DNA from: Anadara kagoshimensis | Taxonomy: Eukaryota > Mollusca > Bivalvia > Arcoida > Arcidae | Length of the DNA: 64,000 nucleotides | NCBI GenBank assembly: GCA_021292105.1 | Contig: CM037874.1 | Span: 24,478,583-24,542,582, forward strand | Reading direction: 5' to 3' | In this document: piece after piece, positions 1 through 11,300 of the stretch | How positions within the stretch are numbered: position 1 is the first letter of the stretch | How the letters are laid out: every line of letters starts with the position of its first letter | Program-made: the position numbers and the translations under genes | The notes under the pieces: model-generated | The model's input: only the letters and a program-made list of their open reading frames with translations | Told to the model about the DNA's origin: nothing | Databases searched by the model: none

Positions 1-533
1 ATCTTCTCTGCCTCATCACTGCTCACGGCACTTATAGAGGTTTGTACGTATTTTAGACAACAGTCATTGTATAATGTGCACCTGATGTCGCAGTAACATC
101 TTGGAAAAAAGTATTTTTTCGTTTCGCAATTGGCAAGGCATTGTCCTTGAGACGATATTTCTCTGGCAAATCTAGACTTTGTTTGTTCTTTATCTACCCT
201 CAAAGACTGCAAATACCTTTGAAACTCTTTCAAATTTTTGGATGATTTCAAAATTTCGGAATCTTGAGGATATATTTGTCGGACAAATCTGGGCTTGAAA
301 TGCGTCCTACCTTCAGTAAAAGATACATTTGAGATATTATAATCTTCTGTTTGATGATTGTTATTTTCCTTAGCTAGACCAGTTTCCATTTTAAGTGATT
401 GCAAATAATTTTCACTTCTTTTAACCAAAGCTTTTGTTTCCAGGACTTTAAGCCGAATTTCCTCTTCCGATTTTAAACCTAGATCCTTTGATACAACAAT
501 GAGTATAGACAATAATAAATATGCAGGATTCAT
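1..533 (-). CDS. SMB-domain protein, first coding exon (partial)
   Basis: An open frame starts at the ATG at 533 and runs off the left edge (177 codons visible). The product begins with a hydrophobic signal-like stretch (MNPAYLLLSILIVV), then a charged, low-complexity region, then a somatomedin-B-type cysteine cluster encoded at about 40-145, with spacing CLANC, RCYCDIRC and DCC. SMB domains are small disulfide knots in extracellular proteins. The layout (signal peptide, basic linker, SMB) matches the first exon of the gene at 5449-8813 on the same strand, including the CYCD..C.LYNDCCL core, so the two are probably tandem paralogues. The seven-helix part, if present, lies outside the window. 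The start is chosen because the signal-like stretch follows it directly. Confidence 0.75.
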   Translation of the reverse strand, partial: MNPAYLLLSILIVVSKDLGLKSEEEIRLKVLETKALVKRSENYLQSLKMETGLAKENNNHQTEDYNISNVSFTEGRTHFKPRFVRQIYPQDSEILKSSKNLKEFQRYLQSLRVDKEQTKSRFAREISSQGQCLANCETKKYFFPRCYCDIRCTLYNDCCLKYVQTSISAVSSDEAEK

Positions 534-2706
534 TTTTGAATTTCTTCAATGCGAAAAAATGTTCTAGAATGTTTCTTATATTTTGTCTTCGCCTACGCTT
601 CTAAAAATGACGTAAATCTTAGAAACAGTGTGTATGTCGCTTGGCAACAATACATGTTTTTGTAATATTCGTTGTTAGTGTCTTGTATCTTGTTGTATAA
701 TACCGATTTTTAATTAACATATAATGTTTTTATTGTACAGACCTGTTGAATTACATATGTCAGTTTCATTTTACAGCAGGTCGTTTCGGATTACAATTGT
801 GAAACCAATTTTTTTTCAAATTGTTGAAAAAATATTCAAAGGACCAAAAATAAATTATACAAAATCAAGCGAAGGAAATACTTTGTATGAGGAATTTTAA
901 ATTCTAAGTTGCAGGGAATTTAGACAATCGTATATTTCTGACATTACACAATTATTGCATTCAGAGTTTGTGATATCCTCGGGGAAAGGTGAAACATTCT
1001 CCAGCAGAGATTAGGCCGGCTTAGTCGAAAGGTTACCACCGAGTAAGCAAGGTCTCCATGTATTGGTGTATAAAAGAAAAAACCATTTGCACATTGTACA
1101 TGCAACACCAATAAAAATATCACAGTTATTCCTTAATTAAGAAAGGGAATGGTTTTTTCTTGTCTTTTTAAAATATAGATTTTAAAGAATATCTCAGGTA
1201 CATCTTTGTGGAAACTTCGAGAAACATCGTATACGTCGAGATGTTTAAGGTTTTATTAAACTGATTTAATTTTACAGCGCTAGATGGCCGTTTCGGAATA
1301 AAAATATCTCATCAGTATATATCGGATATAAGTGTTAAAATCCAAATAATTTTAAGATGTTAAAGTTAGAAAAAACAGATATACAGTGTAACCGAAAAAC
1401 AAGTACGCCACAACAGCGAACATATTAAGCGGTCTATTAACATTTAAAACTTAAAAGCACATACATATGGACCATTTTAGTAAGATAAATAGATAGATTC
1501 GGTAGGTCCAATGGTGTATTTTACAGTTGGATTTTGGTTTAGACCTCGTTCAATATGTATGATATTATATCCACAGCATATGTTTAAATTTTGAAATGAC
1601 TTTAACTTTATAACCTGCCGAATCTCATTGAATTTCCGTTGGCGCTTTTGATAATTGTTAAACTGTGAAACGCATGCGTAGCATTAGTGCTTTAAAGTGA
1701 ACTTTTCAACGTTGTTTTAACTCAAACGTATATATTCAATAAGGCTAAAGGTTGTTTAAGCTCATTTAACCTATTCAAATGTACGGGTACTGCAACCTGA
1801 GCATGTACATTTAAATTATATCATATGTATTTGTAATAAAGATACTTGCCAAGAAAATTACCATCATTTGACAGGTTTCAATGGAAATTAAACATAAATT
1901 GTTGCATAATTATATTATATATACATAGACTTTGAATGTAAGTTCGGTTACCGTGCAAACACTAGTTTTCAAAGTCTATCAAATTCCTAGTTTGCGTTTG
2001 GTATAAGTGTGAAATATATATAATGTTAACAAGATATTATACAAATATGTATGTGTAACCATTGAATTGTGTAAAGGTAAAAGTATACATATTAACACAA
2101 TAACCAAATACGTTGTAATCTAATGACGCACTTGACGCCTGTTCAACCGACCGTCTAGTGCTGTAAAATTAAAACCGGTATAATATGTAATTTAAACCAC
2201 TGATCCGGTATCTCTGCTGGTGGATGTACATGTTTCCCCGAGGATATCAGAAACTCAGTAAGCAATAATTGTGTATCGTTGCCAGAAATATACTATTGTC
2301 TAAATTTGCAACTACCAAATATTTTTAAAATGTTGAAATGAGTAAAAATAGAAGGACCAAAATGTATTTTTACAAAATCCACCTAGCAATACTTTGAACG
2401 ATTAAACAAAGCTTAGTTTTTTGAGGAATTTTTTAATTAAAAAGCAGATATTTTAACTAGTGTTTATCTCACAATACTGTGTATTATGTTAACGATATCC
2501 TCATTGATGCCTAGTCAACCGGCACAGTAGTTGCAAGATCTAGTAAACCTTTTCAAATATGCGGCATATCAGCCGCTACGGAACAAAGGTTCCCATGTTA
2601 TGTATTGAAATAAATCTACACAACAGGAATAATATACAAGTAAAAAAGGGTGGAGAATCGGATTGTGGAACAAATGTCCCCATTAGAGAATTAGATTGTT
2701 GATATC
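534..2706. other. Intergenic, with inverted repeat arms
   Basis: No coding exon recognised. Two similar arms of about 85 bp in opposite orientation lie at about 904-990 and 2235-2320; both contain the motif GATATCCTCGGGGAAA or its complement. A related motif, TTTTACAGCGCTAGATGG, at about 1270 recurs inverted near 2150 and again near 17575, so this is dispersed repeat material. The arms could delimit a non-autonomous DNA element of about 1.4 kb, but no target duplication was identified. Confidence 0.4.
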
Positions 2707-3310
2707 CGTTAGATTTCCAAACATAACTGTAAACGTATTAATTATGGCGGACGGTTGTCCCCAATTTAAATCTACCTCCAAATTTAATACGACCACAGTG
2801 AAAAAGGCAATCCTTGAGATTCATGTAAATGCGCATAATTCCACGTGAATTTGGCCAAATTAGAATTTGTGTTGTTAAAAATTTTACACGCTAAAATTTA
2901 TATATTTACTGTGCATGGTTGTACGATTTGTTGGCTGAATGTTGTTTACTTTGATAAGTTCGCTTACCTAGTGGAAGTTTACGCTTTTAACTTAAATTGT
3001 TTGATTGCCGTTAGATTTCCTATTAAAACTGTTAACGTATTGATTTTAGCGGACGGTTGTCACCAATTCAAATGCATCGCCAAATTGAATACGATCAAAT
3101 TGCAAAAGGCAATCCATTAGATTTACGTAAATGCGCTTTAAGTTCAAGAGAATATGCCAATATTAGAATTTGCATTGTTTAAGATTGTACACACAAATTC
3201 TAATTTGGGCAAGTTTACTGTGCATGGTTGTGCCATTTGTTGGCTAAATGTTGTCGATGAGCTGCTTCCCTGGTGGAACGTCACGCGTTTAAAACTTAAA
3301 TCAGTTTCAA
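2707..3310. repeat. Diverged tandem duplication, period ~302 bp
   Basis: Two copies of about 302 bp begin with CGTTAGATTTCC at 2707 and 3009. Both contain GCGGACGGTTGTC, a CAAATT..AATACGA block, AAAAGGCAATCC, and TACTGTGCATGGTTGT about 215 bp in. The copies are visibly diverged, so the duplication is old. Short open frames over it are not conserved between copies and are not called as genes. Confidence 0.6.
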
Positions 3311-3467
3311 AGTTCACGCGTTTAACTAAATTGTCAGTTTCAAAGTTTTTATATTGCATTGGATTGCCGCATCCCGGTTTGTGGAAGTTCATATGTTTAA
3401 CTAAAATTGCAAGTTTTCAATGTTTTATCTTTGCTTTGGAATTATCAATGGCCACGGATTGATGTGC

Positions 3468-3633
3468 TTGTTTTTGAAAGAACCGTGACTTTCATTTTTT
3501 AATGTCAAGTGTTTGGCGAAAGAACAGCCACTATTCACTTTCAAGTCCTCGGTCAGACCCGGCCGGGGTTCAAACCCACGATCTCCCACTTACGGGACGA
3601 GCACTCTAATAACTGAGCTCTCGCAGTCACCCG
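3468..3633 (-). mobile_element. tRNA-derived SINE (family 1), truncated
   Basis: The tRNA-like head is at the right end (minus strand): an A-box region complementary to AACTGAGCTC and a B-box-like GGTTCAAACCC on plus. It is followed by the family-1 body (GGTCAGACCCGGCCGGGG, GTGTTTGGCGAAAGAACAG). The 3' two thirds of the element are missing. Compare the longer copy at 22518-22855. Confidence 0.65.
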
Positions 3634-3996
3634 TATAGACACAAGCGAGATATAAGTGTTGTCACATCAATGGTAATTATGTACACATATGTATGTCTCG
3701 CCTTGTATTAAAGTTGGTGTTGTAAGAGAAAAATTATTATAAATGTAAATATGTCAACAGAGACGTTTCTATATTTGGAAAATTCCACTGCTATTATTAC
3801 AACTGCTGATGGCGTTTTAATTTCTCTGCTGTCAAAAAAAGCTAGAAAAATGTCAAATAGTGTAAAAAATGATTTTTTTAAGTATTAAGCTTGTTTTATT
3901 TGTTATTTCTGCTATTTTACCAACACGGTGTTTTAAAAACAATCCCAAAAGGAAAGTAAAAAATTTTAATACTGGTATTAAGTTTAACACGAACAA

Positions 3997-4140
3997 AACT
4001 TGAACCAATTTTACTGGCCTTTATAAGCAGGTGTCCTTATATAGAGGTGGCCTTAAGGCAGGTTGAACTGTACATAATTATAAATAAATAAATAAATAAA
4101 CAAATAAAATAAATAAATAAATAAAAGTACACTTTTAATG
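3997..4140. repeat. MITE A fragment and (AAAT)n microsatellite
   Basis: One end of the MITE A family (CTGGCCTTTATAAGCAGG ... AAGGCAGGTTGAACTGT) at about 3997-4074 is followed directly by an (AAAT)n tract at about 4081-4125. A similar (AAAT)n tract lies at 4231-4275, and the sequences after both tracts resemble each other (AACATTATAAAC, CATCTCATAT), suggesting a local duplication. Confidence 0.55.
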
Positions 4141-4619
4141 CAAATAACAACATTATAAACAATATAAACATCTCATATTTAGAATTCTGCAAGAGTATTA
4201 TTCAACATTTTATATACATGTTTTATTTACATAAATAAATAAATAATAAAAATAAATAAATAAATAAATAATAAAATGTATACTTTTTATGTAAACAGCA
4301 ACATTATAAACAGATAAACATCTCATATATGGGATTCTGCAAGAGTAATTTTTGATATATTACATACATGTTTTAATGAAATAAATAATAAATGAATAAA
4401 ATGCATACTACATATGCAAATAATGATGTATAAACATAAAACATTAATTTTATTTAATATACCACAGAGATAATAATAAAATCGCTCATTAGAAATTGAA
4501 TTTAAACAATCGTTAATAGTTGACTTACTTTATAATCAATATTATTGTAAGCCACATGCACTTTCATACCGCTACAATCAATTAAACAAAATCAAAAACA
4601 GAAATAAAATTGTCCAACT

Positions 4620-4830
4620 CACAATCCAAAAGGAAAGTAATTACTTTGGAAATGACAAATCAAGTGGTATACGATTAAGCTTCAACCAGGGACGCCAGGC
4701 CAGATACCCCAGAACAGAAAACACTTCCTGTTTAAGTACCTGCTACCGACACGTGTAAAATAGAAATTTATAATGGAAGAAACATGAAACTATTGGAGGT
4801 GAAATATATCCAGGATAATATTGGATACAG
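4620..4830. repeat. Dispersed repeat R, copy
   Basis: A member of an anonymous dispersed family seen again near 9890-10080, 11080-11300, 16920-17056 and 24655-24835. Shared words are AACATG.AACTATTGGA.GT, ATATC.AGG.CAATA and, in better copies, GTTTAGCTAGC and CTCCGGA. No coding capacity or ends could be defined. Confidence 0.4.
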
Positions 4831-5156
4831 AGATACCATTCTAATCAATTCAGGTCGAGTTTTCATTTTTTTGTGTGTAAATCAAGCATGCCGGCCCTTT
4901 GTAGGAACATTTTTCGCGTGGCCGTCGATCTGACAATTCATTACTATTTTGGAAAAAAGTGTCTTTTTTGTGTTTACATTCCTATTGTAGATTTTAAGTA
5001 AGTGTACAACACGTGAATGTTTTGTTCATAATTGTCTAATTTATAATCCTAACGATTTAAATACATATTTGAAACTTTAACCTTTATTTGAAACAAAATA
5101 AAAGATATAAAAATAAATAATATTTATGATAAGAGAACAACTTAATACTGTAAATG

Positions 5157-5328
5157 GGGAATGTTTGCGTCAATTTATTTTTGTAAGCAGTGAAATAGCA
5201 ATTTGTTCACTGAAATTTTTTCACTTTATCGAATGACAGGTTAAAGTCGAAAAATTAATATCAAAAGAAAATTCGCAAAAGTTTTGTTTTCGCGATTTGT
5301 AACTCTTGCAAATTTACGCAAACATTTC
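5157..5328. mobile_element. Short TIR element
   Basis: About 170 bp bounded by inverted ends: GGGAATGTTTGCGT at the left and ACGCAAACATTTC at the right. It has no coding capacity. It lies just downstream of the SMB receptor gene. The family is unknown. Confidence 0.4.
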
Positions 5329-5416
5329 GGTTAGATACGAGCCTTACGGCTAGCATAAACGAACTGAAGGCTTTACCATTGCTCTACCTTCGCAAATAAA
5401 ATAGTTTTACCATAGC

Positions 5417-5422
5417 TTTATT
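5417..5422 (-). promoter_or_regulatory. Poly(A) signal AATAAA
   Basis: The plus-strand TTTATT reads AATAAA on the minus strand, 27 nt past the receptor stop codon. It implies a very short 3' UTR if used. Confidence 0.4.
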
Positions 5423-5448
5423 GTTCCTTGTTATTTTCGCATTATGAT

Positions 5449-6688
5449 TTATTTCTGGTTTGTTTTATGAACGAATTCGGCCATAGTGACGTTATCCGAA
5501 CTCCGAAGGGGGTTCCTTTCTAAAAAATGTTTCCTCAGTCCGTTTTCTACAAGTTGAGATTTGAGAAAACACACAGACACTATTAAACCTTGTGAACCAG
5601 TTACACAAATAAACAGGTACCCTAAAATTTCATTTTTCAGAGATTGTGCCAGTATTCCAAATATCCAAAACAAACCTGATATCAAACACAACTTGATAAA
5701 TGGTATTAGATAACTCAGGTTACTCCGAGTAGAGAGATTCATTGAGTCACCGTGGGTGACGAGATTTTTCCCAGAAAAATGAGAATATAAAACTAATAAA
5801 TAATGACAGCATCACAGGGATGGAAAAGAAAAGCAAATTAGCAGGAAATTTGCTCGGAAAACAAACATTACCGTTATAACCTATCTCGAAGTCGTGAGGT
5901 TTAAAATAATCTATGAAGACACAGGGCAAAATAATAAGCATTGGTAGCCCATAGCCTAAGATGTAGATAAATTGCTTACTATAATCAGTTGATAATTGAT
6001 AAGCTAAATTAGTTTTCATTTTGTATAAGAGCTTAGACACCATAAAGGTATAGAGGAAAACCCAGATGAATACACATAACCACATGTAATGTAAAACAAT
6101 CCCATTACCATGCATACATCTTGATTATCTGTGGACCCGATCCAAACATAAATAGAATATTTGCACATATCAAAGATGACATAATGTTCAAACAAACATT
6201 TTCAGCTAATGATTTTGACAATCCAAAATACACAAATATAAATAAAGTGATAATTAAGGCGACTGTTGATACTCCCATTGTGGAGTATGTAATGATGGAC
6301 TGTATCATGTAAGATTGAGATGAAATAAGAACATCAGGAGAAATATTGGACGTTATTTCATAGGAAATGGACAAATTCAAAATCTTTACCAAAGTTAAAT
6401 CATATGTTCCCTCTAATTTAGGTTGAGGCTGAAATGCAACTTGAACATGTAATGACGTACTGGATGGTATTGCGTATACATTTGTATCAAAGGAATTTGT
6501 GTCCAATACTCTCAAATAAGATTGTAAATTAAAATTCAATCCACTATAGCGAGAAACAAAATCTGTCTTGACATTGCATTCTTTGCTAGTTGAAGCCGAA
6601 TTAGTGACTGTTGAATTAGCTTCTTCTGTATATTCATATTCTATATATGTAAAAGCCTTTCGAATGCTGATTTCAATAATCTCAATTC
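5449..6688 (-). pseudogene. Frame-disrupted 7TM exon of the SMB receptor
   Basis: The seven-helix exon reads in three frames. Helices 1-2 are in one frame (to 6105), the short loop with the conserved VCMVMG is in a second, helices 3-5 in a third (6115-5747), and helices 6-7 in another (5742-5449). The switches fall at CCC 6136-6138 and CCC 6101-6103 (each behaves as one base missing) and at GGG 5754-5756 (one base extra). The open frames overlap or abut, so no intron can explain them. All breaks being in G/C triplets suggests assembly consensus errors; a genuine recent pseudogene is the alternative. Downstream residues remain typical of a functional receptor. Confidence 0.6.
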
Positions 6689-8813
6689 CTGAACCGTCAT
6701 TTCATTTCCTGTAGTAATATCTAATGTCACTTCCGAAATACAGCAAAGTTGAGTTTCAAAATGGTTTGAACATTTTACCTTACCTTCGAATAAAATTGCA
6801 CGTTGTGGTTTCAGATTGTATTTATCGGTTGGTAAAAAAATGTAATACGCTATGGCAGCTCTGAGAAAGAAACCATAACTAAGAAGCTTGTTACTCGAAA
6901 GAACAATGTTTAAACTCAGATGTCCATTAAACACACTCTCACTGACGCATTTATTTATCTTTGTTCCGAATCATGACGAATCCCGGCATCGACCAAACCC
7001 GCAACAGGAAAAATGAAAACAGAATATGTATTATTTGTTAGTAAATAAGATATAACATATAATCACATTAAATATGGTTTTTTTCTAATAAATATTGTAA
7101 CAAGAAATATCAAATAATAAACTAAAAGAAATCAAATTACATTCATCGACCCTTAGTAATTCCATTGTACACAAAAGCTAAACAAGATGTGTTTACTCTT
7201 TCGGAGCACATAGCCTCACTTCTTTGATGGGGGTTTACGTGTTAAACTTAATTTGCAAGTTTCAAAACTTTTTAATTTCTTTTGGAATTGTGATTTGGAC
7301 ATGGGCTAGTATGTTTGTTTTTATTATTACTATTTTTGGAAGAAATACCTAAGACCAATTATACATAAACTCAATTCGCTGTAAATAATCTCAATCGAAC
7401 CTTTAAAAAAACAACAAAATAATACCGGTCCATATTCAAATCACTATAAAAAAATAAAAGAAAAAGAATTTTGAAAACTGTCTTTTCCCCGTTACCAAAT
7501 GAACCATAATTTGATTGTTTACAACTTATAAATAACAAATGCAAAAATGCAATGTGTTTAAATCTATGAAAATATGTCTTTGTTTTTGAGGTTGTGATTT
7601 GTTTGGACATTGAACAGTATGGTTGTGTTTGGTAGAAATAAAATATTAAAAAAAACATCTATTGTGGTCAATATAAAATAGAATACTTACAAAGTCGTCG
7701 TCATCCAAACACTTCTGGTATTGAGTTAAATGATGGAAATCATTGTTGAACTGAAACATGACTGTCATTGGCATCATATGTATATTTTTGCTTGGTTGAT
7801 CTATAAAATCATTAATCTGTCGGATCGGATAATAGCATTCGTACCTAATATCTTTGAATTTGTCACGTAAACAATAATGGTTTTGATTATTACTTTATAG
7901 GCTGGAGCGTTGTTTTGTATATTATTTACAACTACTATAGGGTTTTGTTGTTATTTCTACAGCGCATATTCGTAACCTCTGATACAGAGAACTGTTTGTC
8001 TTCTTGAATGCACATTCTCGGGTATGAAATGTTAGGTTCAAATTGTAAACTCGGTGGTAAATAATACATTTTACACTGTGCCTTCTTCAAAATTTCAATC
8101 TTTTCTTCTACTTTGATATTCTTAATAGAAATATAATCAGTGATGCAGAACGAGTTTACGTCATATATCAACCGCCATACATAGTATCTGGTTACTCCGT
8201 GACACAAAGCACAGTAAACATTTATGTAAGTAAAGCCATCATCACCGGTAACTGGGATGTTCAGTTCCGTATTTCCTGAGCAGTTTGCGTTGAGCTCCGA
8301 CTGTCTGAATAAGGGGCAACCAGATATCATGTAAAACCCAATGTTTTTAAACACATTATGGTATATATTCTCCGTTATACAAGACAGTGAACTGATTTTT
8401 TCGGCCGATTCGATGCTGATAATGTTTGATGAAGTGTTATTATACTCTAAACAGCAGTCATTGTAGAGGAAACAGTTTTCATCGCAATAACATCTTGCAA
8501 AATAATCTTTCTCCTGCGGACAATTCCCAGGACAAGAATTACCATTTTTAGTTTCTCTGGTAAATCTTTTTGTAAACTGTTTCAAGATATTTTTCTTAAT
8601 TGATGTTTGGAACTTTTTGAAATCGAATAAACGTTGTGATATTAAAACGTTGTTCGTATTTAATACACGATTCTCAATTTTCAAATTTTCCGTGTCTGTT
8701 ATGTCTTCAAGGATATTTGTTGTGATATTCATATTAGTGTTGATAACTCGATACCCTTGAGTTATCAGACAGTATACTGCCAAATGAAACGATAATAAAT
8801 ATCGGAATATCAT
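5449..8813 (-). CDS. SMB-domain seven-helix receptor (adhesion/secretin-like)
   Basis: Four exons on the minus strand: 8813-7961, 7851-7691, 6958-6784 and 6688-5449; phases match at each junction, and GTAAGT (7690) and GTAAGG (6783) are good donors. Exon 1 gives a signal peptide (MIFRYLLSFHLAVYC), a basic linker and an SMB domain (Cys at about 94, 98, 108, 110, 114, 120, 121). A Cys-rich ectodomain follows. The last exon encodes a seven-helix region of secretin/adhesion type: TM2 NILFMFG, a conserved VC before TM3 ILHY-like VLHYMW, a Cys in ECL2, TM6 SGLFWIFG, TM7 TGSQGLIV. Expected location is the plasma membrane; the ligand is unknown. The frame is broken at three points in the last exon (see the pseudogene entry). 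The start at 8813, not 8858, is chosen because the signal peptide begins there. It is a paralogue of 1-533. Confidence 0.7.
7852..7960 (-). other. Short intron 1 of the SMB receptor
   Basis: The intron between the SMB exon and the second ectodomain exon is inferred from phase. The donor is GTAGAAAT after codon base 1, the acceptor CAAAG. The donor is weak, so the exact junction could differ by some bases. Confidence 0.4.
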
Positions 8814-9477
8814 CTTATCAACAAGTTTAGTTTCAGTACAAAGTATAATTATGTACACATATCAACTATATATGATTATTACATTAGCCAATAGAAATAG
8901 CTGTCATATTTAATGTTATTTGATAATGACTCTGACGAAGTGGCTAACTTTTGAGTGCGTAGGCATAAAAACGCGTTAGAAGTAAAGCGTCAGAATATCG
9001 CTCACCTCGACGGCGTTAGACACGTTGTCGGCCACCTGACCAAAATGATTTTATCTCTTACATAATGATTCAATACGTCAAATAAACAAAATCTGATAGA
9101 ATTTATGGTATTTAGCACATTTGCTAGATTTCCCAATAAATATAACATTTGAAAGAGTAATAAAGTCTCATATTTATTTATATAGTTTTAAATTTTATTA
9201 CAAAGTCCAACGCTTTCTTACAACAAAATAGCGGGTTTTTAAATTTCATTCCACTTGCTCGATATCAATGTAAAAGTTTGACACTAATATGTGTAATATA
9301 TACATAGTTGTGAATATTTTTTACCATATTACCAATTATTACCATAATTGTTATTAATGTTGTGATTTGATGTCAGGTTAATAATATGAAAATTCGTGTA
9401 ATATTTTACCAAAGCATAGCAGACGTATTTGCAATATAAAACTGTTGACGTCAGTATCACTCAGGAGTGTTAATAAA

Positions 9478-9770
9478 TAAGTTGAATGAAGTAATGGTGT
9501 TTAACGTTCGAGTCGAGAATATTTCACGTATATAGAGATGTCGACAGCCATAGGCGAAGGTGCAGAAACTTTGCCCGTATGTTGCGCTGATGTCATAATA
9601 CGCCAGGGTTCTTTATCATGTAACGCCTATTGTGACATGGGATATCATTTATTGTAAGTTCCCATCCGAAAGAACCGTGACTTTCATTTCACTTATAGCT
9701 GGCGACGTCTCGATATAAGTGAAAATATTCATGATCGTGACGTTTAAAACCATTACTCTACTCAACTCAA
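9478..9770. mobile_element. Fold-back composite SINE (family 1)
   Basis: The left part (about 9478-9693) is the body and tail of SINE family 1 on the minus strand: AATGGTGTTTAACGTTC, TATAGAGATGTCGACAGCCATAGG shortened, TTGCGCTGATG, GAACCGTGACTTTC. At about 9694 the sequence turns round and a plus-strand tail follows (AGCTGGCGACGTCTCGATAT ... CATTACTCTACTCAACTC). The two tails are inverted copies of the same end, so the locus can fold back on itself. No tRNA head is present. Confidence 0.55.
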
Positions 9771-10086
9771 CCCGCCAAACTACGATAAAAATAAACGATA
9801 CAATACATACAAAAAAAAAATTGATACAGAACATATTTACTTGGAAGCGAACAACCCAAATCAAACAAAATCAAACACACCAATCCATATTCAAATCACA
9901 GTTCTAAAGTAATATAAAAACTTATGAAGACAAGTAAATTAAATTAAACACTTGAACTACAACTATAGAAGTAAGGCCGGATGCTCCGGAAGGCTATAAC
10001 CACTACCTGTTAAACTAAATACACCTGCAAAATGAAAAAAGGAGAATAAAAGGAGCATGGAACTATAAGACGTCAAATATATCACA

Positions 10087-10182
10087 GGGTAATTTTTGGA
10101 TATACTGTACTGATATTAGGGTAATTTTTGGATATACTGTACTGATATTAGGGTAATTTTTGGATATACTGTACTGATATTA
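10087..10182. repeat. 32-bp tandem repeat, 3 copies
   Basis: Three near-identical 32-bp units start with GGGTAATTTTTGGATATACT at 10087, 10119 and 10151. It is a small, recent minisatellite with no coding meaning. Confidence 0.85.
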
Positions 10183-11079
10183 TACTTATCAACAATATTG
10201 TAATGACGGTCATAAAACTTTTTGAGGGTCTTCGTTAGCTTATGCTTGGAATATCTAAGCGTCAGCAATTTATTGGAAAACAGCTTATCCAAAACACAAT
10301 CCCAAAGCAAAGCAAAACCTTTGAACATGAAGTTAAACACACGAACTTTCACCAGGCGCATTCATTTCACAGTCTAGACCTGCAATATGCTCAATCTACA
10401 TGTATTTGCAAAGCGAACCAATATTTTCAACAGATCCTAATTTGATCTCATGGTGTCAGTTATACATAATAATTTCAAATGTTTCAGTCTGAAAATTCGA
10501 TTAATTAAATCTGAGATTTAAATGACAAAGATTTTTTCATATTCTAATATTTAATGAATACCACATTTTTTGTATTGGATATATAATTACCTTTATTTAT
10601 GAAACAAATTACACAGTTATCTTTTTCAGATATTGTACGTCATTGTCACATATCAAGCGTTAAAATATTATAATTTCGTGTCAAAAACCTCTTCGTGAAA
10701 TTATAACCTTTTCATGTTCAAAATATGATTAAATTCGATAGTCAAGTTGTTGTATCAATACTGTAAACAGTTATTATCTGTAAAAACAAGATGATATTTC
10801 AGAAATCAGATATCTCAGATTTTGAAAATATTCCACAATTTTTTCTCCCAGTTGATACGATATGGTGGAGCTTGTTCCCACACAGAGACACCACACTTAT
10901 CAACTTGTCATGGTGACGGTCATTAAAATTTTTTGAGGGCATTGATATGCGTAGGTCTGTAATATCTTCGAGACAACATTATACTTGTAAGCAGTTAGTT
11001 AGTTTCCGTGATGGGAACTAATTCTATCATATTGGTATTAACAGTGAAAAGCTCCATAAAACATGTAAAGAAAAAAAAA

Positions 11080-11300
11080 CGAACATACTTATCCATGTCT
11101 GAATCCCAACACACAAGCAAAGTAAAAACATTGAAACTGACAAGTTATGACAAACACGCGAACTGTCACCAGGGAAGTGAGACCGCCTGCTTCGGAAGTG
11201 TAAGCACCTCATGTTTAGCTAGCTACACTCGCCACATGTGTAATCAAAATTGAAAAAAGGAACATGGAACTATTGGACGTCAATTATATCTAGGGCAATA
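11080..11300. repeat. Dispersed repeat R, copy
   Basis: One of the better copies: CACCAGGGAAGTGAGACCGC, TTCGGAAGTGTAAGCACCTC, TGTTTAGCTAGCTACACTCG, CACATGTG, GGAACATGGAACTATTGGAC. The 24655-24835 copy reads in the opposite orientation with the same words. The family is unclassified. Confidence 0.5.

Noticed and set aside
5743..6115. Introns explaining the frame changes in the receptor 7TM exon
   Set aside because: The successive frames overlap or lie within a few bases, leaving no room for an intron, and conserved helix residues are continuous across the breaks.
7371..7658. A Phe/Tyr-rich frame on the minus strand between receptor exons
   Set aside because: It lies in the intron between 6959 and 7690, starts in AT-rich sequence, and does not match receptor architecture.
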